A stretch of 64,000 bases of DNA from Pegea sp. RAD2-039 (taxonomy: Eukaryota; Chordata; Thaliacea; Salpida; Salpidae): contig JAQGEQ010000175.1 of the NCBI GenBank assembly GCA_034620365.1, positions 496,001-560,000 on the forward strand. Reading direction: 5' to 3'. Shown here piece by piece: positions 36,654 to 50,600 of the stretch. Below the pieces are notes generated by a model that saw nothing but the letters and a program-made list of their open reading frames with translations, was not told the DNA's origin and did not search any database. Position 1 is the first letter of the stretch; each line of letters begins with the position of its first letter. The translations under genes and the position numbers were made by a program.

Positions 36654-39600
36654 TCAAATCTTCTCAAATTGATTCAACAAACTCTCCACTTCAAGAAGTT
36701 CTACATTTGAAGGAAGAAGATGTAGCTTGAAAATCTTTCTTGCTCTCAACAGGCTACTAATGATTGGTTGATGTGGAAAACTACATCGTATTTGAAGGGA
36801 TGCGAGTTTATGGAACTCACGTCCAACCTCCAGACTTGATTCACCAAATCGAGAGACAATTATTGGAATTGATTCCATGAGATATGTGATTGAAAGCTCC
36901 CAGTTCCTCATCTCACTGAAACAGATGATGTTGAGATCTGATAAAGATCAAAGTCATCTCACCTTGCAAGAAATGCGAGCTTATCATTTACAGATGCAAT
37001 CATCAGATGTTTATGAAATAAAATCTGCTTCAATCGTGTCTTGCTAATTTTAACTTTCATGAAGATTTCTTTCAATCTATCTTCTTCTAGATCAGAGATT
37101 GGTTGTTGGACTTCTTCCTGTTTGGAAAGTTTTAAAAAGTTGAAAGAATAACTTGAATTATTTCACCAAAATTTTATGGTAAGCAGCAATAGTTTCATCT
37201 AATTGAACATGTTTGTCACATGACAAGCAAATTGCTGATGAATTTTGTAGTAATCGTAGAGGTCCTCGGCAACTTTGGCAAGCAAACGCATCAGAATCAT
37301 CTAAATCAGACGTTTGAGTCTGATCAGAATCTAAAACAAATTTCTTCAATTATTAAAAATTTATCAGAGTTAGAAATGGACTCACTAAATCTTCTGCAAG
37401 ATTCACATTGACACGTGAATAAATATTGAGTCTCTAACATCTGTTGTCGATCTTTAAAACAATGTCTTTGGATGCAGGGACCATAGCAATGCATCAGTTC
37501 GTCTCCTCTTCTTAATTCATCAGTTGATTTCATCTTTTCAATGATTTTAATTCGAATTAATTCTGATAACTTTTACTAGATTGTTAAAAAGTCGAATTAC
37601 TCACTATTGCTTTGCGACCAACAAAATTAAGAGATGTGTTTGGCTTACAACTGTGATTAAGAAGACTCAACGAGGGGTAGAGAGCTGTTGCAATTCGACT
37701 TTGATTGGTTGTATATAAATCTAAGAAACGAATTCGATGAAATCCGTTTAATATTCATTATGTGTTACCATTTGAATAAGATGAATCAATAACTTGAAAT
37801 ATGGCTTGTGAGTTTGTACGTAATTGAAGCATATGATGAAAAAGAAGTTTACTGAGAAGGTTTTCTAGGCTGTTCGGTTTTGCTGTAAAGATATTTTAAA
37901 GATAAAAAGTAATTATTAAAAAGAAGTTTACTTTTTACTAATGGTTCATCATTATCGGCTTCTGAATAAACAAATCGTTTGCAAAATTGTTTAGTAGATT
38001 TTCGAAAAGAAGAGATATCAGATTGATGATCAGAAGCAAGCAAGACACACTCATCAATTTGTAGAAATTTAAATATTTTCATCAATAGCTCTTCACAGGT
38101 TTTGTAGGGATCATTTGTAAGGATTATTAAATCTTTTTCACCATTAAAAACTCCAAGAAAAACTCCAAGATACTTCCAAAGATTAGTAATACATTGAGCT
38201 AAATATTTAGCATTTAATGTACACTCTGATATAACTTTCGAATGATGATTGTCTAAATGAGTTTGAAGACAAAATATGCTCCAATAATCGCCAAGATACT
38301 TTCCATTACTTGGATTAGTTCCTTTAACTTCAGAAGATTTTGTGTCTTGTGCTAAATATTGATTGACTAAATAGTTTGATATAGATGAATATATGTGTGT
38401 AGTTAGATGGTTGTTGGAAGTTTTGTTGTTCAAATTATCAGCTGCATTGAGAAGAATACGAAGACATATCAGAGAAGTTCTCATCTTTTGAAAAAATAGT
38501 TTCATTTAAAATCAATAATTACAAACACGAAAATCAGGGGTACCATTTTTGAAGATTTTATTTCAAAACAACATTCAAACCAATGATGCTTTCTCCAAGC
38601 ATTTTGTCGACATGTTGTTGAACAATACAATGATTTATCACATCCATAGCAAGGTATACCATCTTGCTTACAATACTGTAAAGTACAAATGAAAGTAATT
38701 ATAGATCAAATTATTTTGTAATATGTTTTTATCTTCTTCAATTTATTTCACCTTGAAGCAATAATCACAGAGTGAATGAACAAATTCATCTTCTATCATA
38801 GCAACAAACGCTTCATCACAAACAACTATAGCATTAGAATGAATGTTTTGTTTGGCAACTATGTGACGACCTTAGATATAAACGATTAGATTTAATTTTT
38901 TTTTTCATTTAAACTAAAATTAAATCTATTTAAACTTGAGTGTAAACAAATTCTAAGATAACTTCATTAAAAACTATTTTAGTTTCCTAAATTTCTTTAA
39001 TTTAAATATACAAGATGTTTCAACCAAAAGGTTTTTTCGACAACTATTTACCAACAAAATCTCCTTTCTACCTTTAATATTATTTTCTACAATGTTCAGT
39101 TTATTGTGGAGTCCTTCAAAAGAGCAAACTTTATCAGATTTTTGATCTATACAAAAAATGTTATAAAAATTAAATGCTTTAATAGAATTGTATACTAAGA
39201 TGAATTTGTTTTCATGATACAATTAACAAGGGCTTCGTATAAGAAAACTATAATTAGATAACTAGGGTGCAATAGCTTGAAGTAGAAATACTTTTAATAA
39301 ACTAATTCAAAACTAAAGTTTGTTTTTAAAACTTGGTGACTACTGAAATTGTTTTACTGAAAATTTGTTGATACTGAAAGATTCAAAGATTAAATTATAC
39401 TTGAATTCAGCTCCAAATAATTGGAAAGATCAAATGTTCTAGCTTCTAACTTGTCACGTAAATCATAAAACTTCTAAAAAAGTAAAAAATATTCAGATAA
39501 ATCACATCCAGTGAGATTTAATAGATGTTATCAACTTTTTTTATATCTAAACTTTACAAAAATAACAACATTAACAGATTATAAAATATAATTAGAAAAA

Positions 39601-40191
39601 CTAACATTAAGTAGGATTAATATATCTAAAATTACATACAAATAAACATCACCTTTGAAAACACATTTAAAACATCTGCTTTGTTTAATGATAACCATTT
39701 TCCAACAATCTTTCTACATTCATTTAATAAGTTTAAATGCCAAAAACACAAAGCTTCATTCAACTGAAGTCTAAGAATAAATAAAAAGAATTATATTTGT
39801 ATCAATGACTGAGTTAAAATTAGCAATGAAATTTGTAAAAGTTAACACATCTTACTTGTCAGAATATTTGATACCATTCTTTTGTGCAAGTTTAATATCA
39901 TTAATACATTTCTTGAATAATTTCATTTCATAAAACACATAAGATCGTAGCAAATAGATTTGTGATAATGGGTAAACTGTAAGATTTCTGTTAAGCATTG
40001 ATTTTTTTAATGAAATTTCATAACCTACTTGTTACTTGATCTTTTATTTTAATATAAGTAGGAGCATATATTAAAGCTTTTGTTAGTAATTTGCAAGCTG
40101 AAGAAAAACTTTTCTTTTTTATTTCTTCGTCTGCTTTCTTTTTTAACTCCGTGACTGACTTCAATGATTTTAAAGTGAAATATTCAGTCAT
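36654..40191 (-). CDS. SMYD4: SMYD4-type SET and MYND domain protein (predicted lysine methyltransferase)
   Basis: Fourteen exons encode about 770 residues (human about 804): 40191-40029, 39976-39856, 39770-39653, 39473-39401, 39146-39072, 38870-38752, 38675-38544, 38484-37932, about 37882-37770 (one boundary uncertain by a base), 37720-37605, 37533-37386, 37330-37167, 37117-36963 and 36915-36654. N-terminal TPR-like helices (residues 10-130) precede a split SET domain. The first SET strand (GRHIVAKQNI) runs straight into a MYND zinc finger: Cys218, Cys221, Cys232, Cys235, Cys241, Cys245, His254 and Cys258. The second SET half has SLLNHSCKPNTS (Asn511-His512-Ser513-Cys514) and HCYGP (543-547), the cofactor and substrate core. 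It is followed by cysteine-rich post-SET CxC..C and CxxC pairs and a C-terminal TPR helix bundle. The order TPR-SET-MYND-SET-TPR is that of SMYD4 rather than SMYD1/2/3. Catalytic motifs look intact. SMYD4 has been linked to heart development and histone regulation. Confidence 0.92.
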
Positions 40192-40216
40192 TTTTAAGTA
40201 AAGTAACAAAAATAAT

Positions 40217-43200
40217 CTTGAAAATAAGTTTAGGTCACCTCTATTATATTAAGATAATCATAATATAAAAGTTACTTTATCAAATCTATCAAATAAATAT
40301 AAAGTAAAAATATAACAAACAAGAAATAAAGATTTGATATTAATGATAGTAAGAAGTGAAAATAAAAAACAAGACATATACAACAATATGTTTTATGAAA
40401 ATGAATAAATAATATAATAGTAAGTAATTTGAACTATACTGAGAACAACAACAAAATTAAATTACTAACAGTTGAAGATAGAAAAAAACAGACAAAGTTA
40501 TAAAACAAACTTATTTTTAGAATCCAAATTAAAATTCCAAATTTTAAACTATTTATTCTTAACATTATTTATGAATACTTTAAAAGCTTATCAAGAATAT
40601 AAAGCTATTTTATAAGATAAAATTAACCTAACACTTTATTAGTATATAATTAGCTTAACAAACAAGCAAATCAACAACAAATTGTTTAAAGCATTGTAGC
40701 TTGGAATTATAATTTTGTAAAACATAATATCAAACTTGAAAAGAAGGGAATTCCCCTAATATGTTCCTCATCGTATATCATGATAGGTGGCGTAATAGGG
40801 GATATTGTACTGTATCTTTGACGACAAGGTAAAGTTTGAACTAACACCAGCAAACCAAAATAGATTAGTGGTCAATCTACTTAACTCCTAGCCATTCAAA
40901 GTATACCAGTTACGTGCACATATACGTTTGACATCAAGCAATAGTTTGTATTGAAATCTAAATTATTATTCGAATAAATTTATCATTAAACTATGTAAAA
41001 GTTTAAAAATATCCAAACCATATATCTTGTAAAAGAATAAATAAAACTTCTTCTTATCTAAGAAATTGTCTATGATTTTAAACCTCAAGGTAAGGCTGAT
41101 ATCAAACTAAGATAAGATAGTAACAATTTTTCTCTAACTTAGAAGTTGAATAAACTTACTAAGTTTTATTTAGATGCAAAAAGACAAAACTTATCTAAAT
41201 AAATAAAATTCAAACTTTTAATCTCTTTTAAATTAATTAGTTCTTATATTTTGCAAACTATAAATTTACTGATAAAAAAGTATATACTATTTTAAGATAT
41301 CTAAACTATCCACTGAAAAAAGGGTATCAAACTAAAGTTATGGTTTTAATGTACCTTGGTTATAACCATTCATCGTAAACTACTTAAAATATTGAATATG
41401 TTATATTCATATCATCTATATATTTGGGTCGAAGTATTTCTAAATGATAGTGTGCACCAGATAAGTGTTTTGCTAGCATGTTCATCATAGCTGTGTTGAT
41501 AAACTTGTAAGCAGTAATTAGCACTTGTTTTTATAAATGCTTAAACTTGCTTTAAAATTTATTTAAATTGTTCATGACTATTTTTAAGAAAATGCAATAA
41601 ACAAATTGATTTAATAATTTGCATTAAACTTATGAGGTTTAGTGATTGCCTTAGTTTTAACACAAGAGCTTTCATTTTAATTTTGTTTATGTTACAACAA
41701 ATTTCGACAATACTTTTTCATTATCCTTCAATATGTAATACCGTAAAAAAGTCACTTTTTTAAACAAATATTCAAATATTTTCAACAGAATAGTTTTAAT
41801 TTATAGATGTAAAGATACCAAACTTAAAAAATAAATAATCCTTTTTCAAAATATTACAAAATTTTAATGTAAAAGATAACCTATATGATATATATTTCAT
41901 ATTATTATTTTATTTTTAAAAAGGATCTTACACTTTTATAAGCAGCTCCTACCACTAAGGTTGATTTTGGTGAATCATGTACAAGATGCTAGCTGACTCT
42001 TCTACCAATTGAGTGATTGTTTACCATGTAAGATGCAAAGTATCTTTCTATAACTCAAAGTCTTTATCAGCCGAATATTTTATGATCTTTTTGAAATATA
42101 TGATGTATTAATTTATTCTATATTAAATTTATTTTTAGATTAGATTAATTGATATAAATTGATAAAATTGTCAACTTAATCAGATTTTAATATCAAAAGT
42201 CAGTAAAACTGAAATGTTTAATATTAAAGACATTATCAGTGCTTGGCTGAGTTATATAACTTCCTGTAAGTTATTGAGATTAAAAGATAATTTAAAATTT
42301 CATATCGATTCTAAAGAATACTAAATATAATATTAAATATATACAAATTAAAAATTTTAATTTTTTCTGGAAGTCGTTTAAAAAGTGTCTTTAATCTTCA
42401 ATCGAAAAATTATATAATTGAAGTCAATATGTTCATGATACGATATAATATCAAACACTTTAGAGGTATTTCTATAAGATGTCAAGCTTTGCTCAAGTGT
42501 TGACTACTATTTGAATATTGACAATGATGTCATTTATTAAAAATAGTTCAACAAACTAAAACTATTTGGAGTATAATTTTGTTTGCTTTTTCATATTTAT
42601 ATTTTTGAAATTTTATTTTCAAACTATTTTTTAGCTTTAAAGTTAGAATTAAAATTTGTGAATTAGTAAAATATTCGTAAATTTCTAAATCATTAGAATA
42701 ATTTTTTATTAAGTTTTCTTAAGCCTGTTAAACTTTTTATCTCAAAGGTAGTAGTAATAATGTAATAAAAAGCCATTTGTAGTAAAATAAATGGTTTTGT
42801 CAATAATAAATCAATATAAGAAAGTTTTATGTAAGTGCTGAAATACCTTAAGAGTGATTTGTGTGTATTTTCTTTTTAGTTAAGTGAAAAATCACAATAC
42901 AAGGATCTGTAGTTTAAACAAGATTTAAATTGACGCATCAATTACATTTATGTATTCATCATTAAATAGTTAGGAGATTAAAACAACTAAAATTACTTCT
43001 TAGCTGCATATGCAGCTTACAAACTGATAAATGCAGAACTAATTTGTAATAATTTTATTTCATAACATTCTTATGTAGTATTCTACATCAGTACAAAATT
43101 TTTGATAATCGTAGAAATTATGTAAAATTATGACATTTTTTAAACTAGAAATATTTCAACAATTTGGTAAAACTTTGGTTTTTTAATGAAGAATGATAAT

Positions 43201-44646
43201 GTTAAGAGAAATGGTTTGTTTAAACTATAATTAGGAATTATTCACCGTTTGTAATTCTGCTATAAACCATTACAAATAAAGCTATTATCAGCAACATATC
43301 TTCAATATAAAAAATTCTTAGTCTTTCTGCGTAATATGTCGCAAAAAGGTTATTTTTTTCAACTTTATATAAGTACAAAACAATGCAATCAAAAGATATT
43401 CCAAAATCATTCATCCATATGAAAAGTAGTGAAATGCTCTTATGATTTCTTCATATTATTATTTAAAGGTATTTAAAGCTAAAAATGCATGAAACTGTGA
43501 TCTTCATTTACCATTTTAATTGATATTTACTAAATTTACAGAACTAAGAACATCAACAAAGATAAGATAAAATTTTCAACTCAGGGATTTTAAGATTAGA
43601 TTAAGCTTAGAGCGAACCATAAATTCATAACAAACCATTTTCCTCTGAATATAAAATTTTAAATAAACAAGTAAAACTTGGTCACGAAGTTAGAATGATG
43701 TTCTACTGAAAATTTAAAAATTGTTTTTCGTCTGCTAGAAGACATCAATGTTAATTTTTATTAAAACTTTTGTAAAAATTGCATCGAAAAAAAGCAACTT
43801 TGTTTTAATAACAACTTAGATCAGTTTTTTTTATATCAAAATCTGTAAAATTTACTTCTATCAAACTTTATTTTTAACTACTAGGAGATATAATTTCTTT
43901 CTGTTGAATGAGTTGATAAGATAAGTTTTTTTTGGAATCTAAAGAATTGTTTTATTAGATAAAAAATTTTCATTTTATTTTGGTTAAAAAGAAACAACAA
44001 GAGATGAAGATATAGTTTTTAGTACTCTGTTAAAACTGGATCCTTGGTAAATTGTTATCATTACAATTTTAACTGTGGATTTAACAACCTATTTTAACAT
44101 CTCTTTTTTTTGATGGTGTATAAAAAATTTAAGAGGAACAAAGAAGAAGAAAGGTAATTTGGTAAAAATCTCACCTACCAAACCTGATTTGATGGTTTAA
44201 TATAATTTCAATTCAAAAACTTAAAAAGTTTTTCTATCATCTTTAAAATAATTTAAAAGTCACCAAAATAAATATTAAATAAAAATTCTTCAGTTTTATT
44301 AGTAAGAAATTAATTTGACATAAGTGAAAATTAGTTTTAACAACAAATAAAGTTTTTGAGTCAATTAAATAATAACTATAGGAGGGAAACGCCGTTAGCA
44401 AGATGACTGCACATAGCAGTTTGTTGTAACTTCTTGTCTTTAAAAAGGACGTATAACAAGTCTGTGGTGTCAAATAGAAACAAATTTACTGTAAAGTTAG
44501 CAGCTGAAACCGAAATTTCCAAGTGTATGTTTAGAAAACTGCAATCTGTTGATAGATAATTCCATCTTCTATAAAAGTTACGAAAGTAGAAAAAAAACTT
44601 GAGAAGATGTAGTCAAGATTACAATCTTCTTTAAACCATTAAATCT
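40217..44646. other. Intergenic region between SMYD4 and the FERM gene
   Basis: This stretch is AT-rich with no recognisable gene. It holds a less AT-rich patch at 40745-40935 without an open frame, and the tRNA-like element at 41925-42034. The presumed SMYD4 promoter lies just beyond 40217 and the 3' UTR of the FERM gene just below 44647. Confidence 0.5.
41925..42034 (-). repeat. 110-bp element with a tRNA-like D-arm and 8-bp terminal inverted repeats
   Basis: Read on the minus strand, the element contains ACTCAATTGGTAGAAGAGT, a D-arm with a 4-bp stem and a typical A-box (the usual tRNA form is CTCAGTTGGTAGAGC), followed by CAGCTAGC. No anticodon stem or complete T-arm can be folded, so it is not an intact tRNA. 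ATCTTACA and its complement TGTAAGAT bound the segment. It may be a tRNA-derived SINE head, a decayed tRNA gene or a small inverted-repeat element. No second copy was seen in the window. Confidence 0.4.
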
Positions 44647-47600
44647 TCACACCATAATCTCTGGCATATTCTCTAAAATTACAGATCTTCGATCTTTTGA
44701 GCTCTTTGACTTTCTTCTACTCTTCTTCAATGAGCTCTTTTGACTTGCACTTGATGATACCTGGATGCTGTGATCTTCTGAGCTCTTTCGACTTCTTTCT
44801 GTTAATCCAGTTGATGAATTAGACGCTACTTCACTTGAAGCTGAGTTTTTACGGATCTCTACACTATTAGTAGACTTCTTTCGTCGAATCACAAGAGGAA
44901 CTTCCTCTCGGAGATCATCGATACTTTGTATCGCTGCCAGGACACCTCCAAAAGATGTCTTTCGTTTGTCAGAGGTTGGAAGGTCCGGAGTATCTGGAAG
45001 TTCTTTCTTCAAGTCGTCTTCATGGATGGGGGAAATGTTGAAGGAGAAAGATCGGACCTTACTGAGAAAAAGGATTTGAAAAATCTCTAATTGAATCAGA
45101 GATCAAGTTACCTGCAAAGATCATCTTCAATCGAGTCTTCTGGAAGATCATCTCCATTTTGAATCTCTACTTTAGGCTCCGAAAATCCGGGAGCCGAATC
45201 TTTCTCGGTTGTTGAGTGGCAATGAAAGTTTCCTTTAATAGAAGCAGTCTTGAGAGGCAGGGAGCTAGCTTTTAAACGTAAAGAGTCGGAGTTGAAGGAG
45301 CTTGAGACGGAAATTGGACGAGTAGTGATTTGATTGTTTGTAGATTCAGAATTATAATCTGCTTATAAGTTACTAATTAGCGAGTTGTTAACCCCAAAGC
45401 AATTTCTCGAACCTTTAATTTGGTCAGCAGATGAAGACGGTGATAAGCGTAACCTTTCACCTCCTTCTTGTTCTCTTACAAAGCTCCCAGCTTCAATTGC
45501 AGAATGGTTGATACTTAAATCAGCTAAACGATTAGTTAGAGATTCATCGTCGACAAAAACGTCACCAACACTTGATATAGACGAAATAGTTGTACTCATA
45601 GGTCCAGTTGATGTTTGATTTATCAAATATGTACCAGTAAGCGGCTCTTTGAAAAACAATTTTTTTCTTGAACACTTTAAAGAACAAACAACTGATGTGT
45701 AACCAGTGAAGCGTTCAATTCAACAACATTTAGAAGAAATTCTTGAAATATTTCAACTTTGACTACAAGTTAGTTTGAGCTCTAAACTTTGAAATTAACT
45801 TTTACCTTCACTATCCCTTGACTCTGATTGTAAGTAAGAGGATGATGAAACAATATCCGAATCTCTTCTTACATCTGTTTTAGAGGTTTGGTTTTCTGAT
45901 TTAGAAGTATTATCTAAATGAGTTGAACTGTTATCTGTAAAAAGAAATAAATTTCAGTGATGTAGTAAGACCTGGTTTCAATCATTATTTGAGATGTTTT
46001 TCAGAAACAAAACTGAAATGTAAAAAGATTAGTTCTTACTGTGCTTCTTAACCAAAATACCACTTTGCTGCAGTTTTTCAATCCTACTTTCGCGTTCTGT
46101 TCCATTGGGATCAACTCCATAGATGTACGAAATCCGAAAGTTAGGTCTTGCTATAAAAAAAGATCAATGTTATCACAAAAGTCGACAACAAGAAACTCAT
46201 CCAGTAAAAATGCTGAATAAACAGAAAATATTCTTATCATTTGATAACTTGGGAGTTTACCGTTCATGTTTTATTATTTTAAATCTACTTTGAACCAGAT
46301 AAGTGACCAGAAAACATTTAGTAGAAGATATGGTTAAACAGAAAACTAATTCAGCTGCACAATTTTCACTTCAATTTTCAAAGAAGTCAAAAACCTATTT
46401 CAAATATAATGCTATTAGTAAATCTGAGAATAAAGTTTGAAAACTGAATGTGGATACGCTTTAACATGCGTGAGAGTTGTAACTAAAGAAGCATCTGGTT
46501 GTTGAAGTTTTATTTAAAGTATTTAACAGCCGTCAAAACTAAATATTTGAAAGTAAGTTTTGATCATTTACAGGAGATTTAGGAATCAGCTGTAAGATTA
46601 TCTACACAAAACTCTTTATTAAAAAGTATGAGAAAAAACAAAGTTTAAGACAAAGTTGACATTTCATAACAATTTAATAAAGATAAATATTATCGTGTTA
46701 GTTTTTCAACTTTTATTCCAGTAGAACTTTAAGTAATTGATATTGATGATGCTATATAGATGCATATATAACTAATCATGTTTAGTATGTAATAAATAAG
46801 CTTTTAAATCTTTGTTAGAAATCACAAAAAGAATTTTTATCTTTTGCTGCATTTTTAAAGAAAGTTTTAAGTTGTTTACAAAGTACTTTATTAGTTTAAC
46901 TAGTTATTTCTCCTACAATTAGATTTGATGATAAAATAAATTGTTAAAAATGATTGCATCTAACAAAGAAGTTATTCCAACGAACATATAGAATCAGTTT
47001 AAGAATTAGTTTGACTTTAAGTCCAACATTTCAGTTTTTGTATATTAGATGAAAGAGTAAGAAAATTGAACATTTTTCAAACTGAAAACACTTGAAATAA
47101 AAACTAATCATCTTTCTACCATTCAATTTTAAGTAGTAGTAATTTAAAGATTGAAAAGTAGTGGCTGAAAAATACTTTATAGATTACTTTCTCTTTACAT
47201 ACTACTAAAAAATCCTTTTCTCCTAACTACCGAATTTCATCTGCTTTTTTAACAGAGTATAAGTGATTTCATTTCGTTAAGAATCAAGATTTTTATGCAA
47301 CTATTTCATCAACACATAACTATCTATCAGCAACTTCTTACACAAATATTTTACATAAAAATCTTGAGTGGTAACAACAAAAATATTGCAATATCAGCAA
47401 TTTGAATTTACCAACCTTGTCGAGCTAAAGTGCTTCTTATTTGCTCCATATATGGAGTTAAACTCATGTTGATTGAGTGAGCATCTTTCATAAATCGAAG
47501 AAAATATTGAGATCGTGAGTTACTCCCAGTATAATAGGTCAAGCGATGACAACGGTGGACCTCCGAAGGGAACAGTTCAAAACGTTTTTTCTAGAAATAA

Positions 47601-50600
47601 TCACTTTTTAAATTTTATAGATTTTGATATATATAATCACTTAATATAGAAAGAATAGTTTGAAAATTATCTTGGGGTAAATTTGATTTGTGGTTTTATG
47701 AAATGTCTGAATTTTTAACGAGGTTTTTTTACAATAAACGAAATATTAAATTTCAAGATAATGGGTTTTATCAGATAATTTTTTAAAGTTGATTATCGAT
47801 TAATTGTCTTATAAGGAAGTAAAAATCTGCTGTAAATTATGAATTCAGTGTTTTAAAAGCGAAAAAATTTCAATTGTAAAAATGTGTTGATATAAACTAT
47901 ATGTAAAAATTAAATGCATTAAAATATCATTAGACGAAAAATATAACTTCAAATGTTTTAGTAACTCAATTTTATAGTAAAAAAATCAGCTGAAAATATT
48001 TTGATTACATTAAATGATAGACGTCCTATCCGATTCCATTCAAAGTTCAACTCTAACTTTGATTCTGGGTGAGTATGAGTGAATCGTACCCCATTGTGGT
48101 GAATACCCATCAAAACACTGGCATTTTTTTCATGCTTGTTCTATATAGATAAAAAATCAATGAAAATTAAGTAATCATTGAAAGTTAAATAAGATAAAAG
48201 AGAAATAATTTGTTGAGTAAATATTTTTCAACAAGATATTTTCACTATAGAGAATAGATAGTGATAATAACAAAGTACTCTTATCAATTGAAAGCTTTAT
48301 CTTTGATGTAAGACTAGGCTGGAACTTCTAGTTGCTTTAAATTTCATCTTTTATATCTTTAATTTATTTATAGCTGTAGTAATTACGATTTAAGAATGAT
48401 AAAAGTTTTAAAAAGTAATAAAATTTAATTGCAATTTATATTTTTATTTTAAAAATGAATTTGAAAAGAATATTTTAAGAAAGTTTTTGAAGCTCATCTT
48501 ATTTGATCAAATTGCATTTACTACGATAAACCAAACATAATTTAACCCGGAACACAAAAGCTTTTGTCCAAATAGACATCGTGTTACAAACAACAAACGA
48601 ATACACAACAAAACATTAGAAGAGAAAACTAAATGATAGTACATCTATCAGATATTTATAATCTTTAATTTCTACATTTCAAATTCATGAAAAGTATTAT
48701 AAAAAGTGAAGTTGATACTTTTATGGTGATCTATCAACAATAAAGTTGATTATCAAGTTTATCAATGCCACAATCGTATCAATATTTACAAAGGTGGCAA
48801 GTATGTCAGTATGAGGCACAAGTTAAACGCCTGAAGCTATTTAGGTTGAAGCTATTCGTACAGAGTATGCAAGTAAAACACCTTTTCAAATTACTTCTCA
48901 AGTATTCTACTTCTAAATTTTCTACCTTAAAAAGTTTGTATGTATGCACTGAAACGTCGTCCACACCCAATGCTTCCTTGATGTAATCGCCCTGAGCCGC
49001 ATATTCTGTTGTATTAACTAACTCACGGTGTATTGCTGGTAGGTTAGAGATTATATAGCTTTCTTGCCATTTTTGAATAAACTGTGGTGACAAAAAACGG
49101 AAGTTAAACATCAAATTGTAAAAATAGTGACTACAAACTAAAATAAATAATTAATTATTCAATAAAACAACAAAAATATTTATAATTTCAAACTACTTTT
49201 ATGATAATTATTTTTTAGAACTATTAGTAAACTTAGCAAAAAAACGAGAATAAATAAATTTCTTTTAATTTTTAATTTTTTTAGTTTTTCTTTTAACTTT
49301 CTTTGAAATATCATAAACTTATTGAATGTTTACTGACCCAATGTGGAACGTGTTCGTTTGGATCAAAATAACTGCCGACATGTAACTTCTGATCATAATC
49401 TCCACATTCAATATGCAGCGAGGCAGCTGCTAAAGTGAAGATCAATTCATCATTGACTCGTTGTGTGGATTTTAAGAAATTCTTTTTAATATGTAAATAG
49501 TAATTCCTTCTGGCTGCTTGGTCTCTAAAATAAGACGAAATGATAAAAAAGAAATTTAGAGAAAGTTTTTTTAGCTGTAAATTAACCTATTAAGATTTTA
49601 ATAAAATAAAAAAGATTAAACAAAGAAAGTTTACTAAAAGCAAATTGGTACAACATCAGCAGACACTTTTGTCTTCAGCTACTGATTATTTTGTCTAATA
49701 TTTATTGAAGTCATGTACCTCACTTAAAAATCAAATCTGGGACTTTTGCAACGATAAATTGTGGCAAAGTACATTTTGAAAACAACTTTATGCACAAACT
49801 TTTAATCTTTATAATCTCTAGATAAAAAATCCCTTTAACGTTTTAGGATAAACTTATTTTCAACAAAATAGTTTTTCTCTTTTCTATACTTAATCAGCAA
49901 AGTTATCTCAATCTAAAAGCTTTTTTACCTTACTTTGCTGTCTTATTTGTTATGATTAACTTAAAGTGTAGTAATAACTTTACATACTGATAGCCACACA
50001 CCTTGAACCACTGAGGTGGTACAATTTCGTTCACTTCATTTCACATTAAGAGTTCATTGTATCTTATAAATTTGTAAGGTTATTTTGTACAATCTTTATA
50101 TGAAGATTTTTCTACAAATTGTTACCTTAAAAATTACAATTATCAATCCTATATTGAATCATTTTTTATTATTTAATCTTCTTATTTCAACTAATTAACT
50201 CATATTTTAAGGTTGGTTGTTTCAAGTTACAATTATTGGACTATATTTGACTATTTCTAAGAAAATAAAAAATATTTGTATGTACAAACTATTCACGTTT
50301 GTATAAAAAATGTTTTACAAAACAGGTATCTTATGCTAGCATTTTTTTGAACATTATGACTTGCATAAAAATTTTCAAAAATAAAAATGATTTTAAATAG
50401 AAAAAGTGAATCAATCAATCAATGAATCAATGATTTTGTTAAGTTTCTTGAATTTTTAAAACATAACTGCAAAAAGTTGTTATGTTTTGATGGTAAAAAA
50501 AAAGCTTGGTCTACTAATCTACATAACTACAGACTATTTACATAATTACAGCCTCTAAGAATAAGCAAGATAAGTATTTCATAAAACAAAACAAGAAACT

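Noticed and set aside
41941..42022. Functional tRNA gene
   Set aside because: Only the D-arm is convincing. No anticodon stem or T-arm pairs correctly.
45385..45618. Plus-strand frame opposite the FERM gene tail
   Set aside because: It is an antisense shadow of exon 11.
50405..50440. AATC/AATG tandem units
   Set aside because: This is a short simple-sequence repeat with no further structure.
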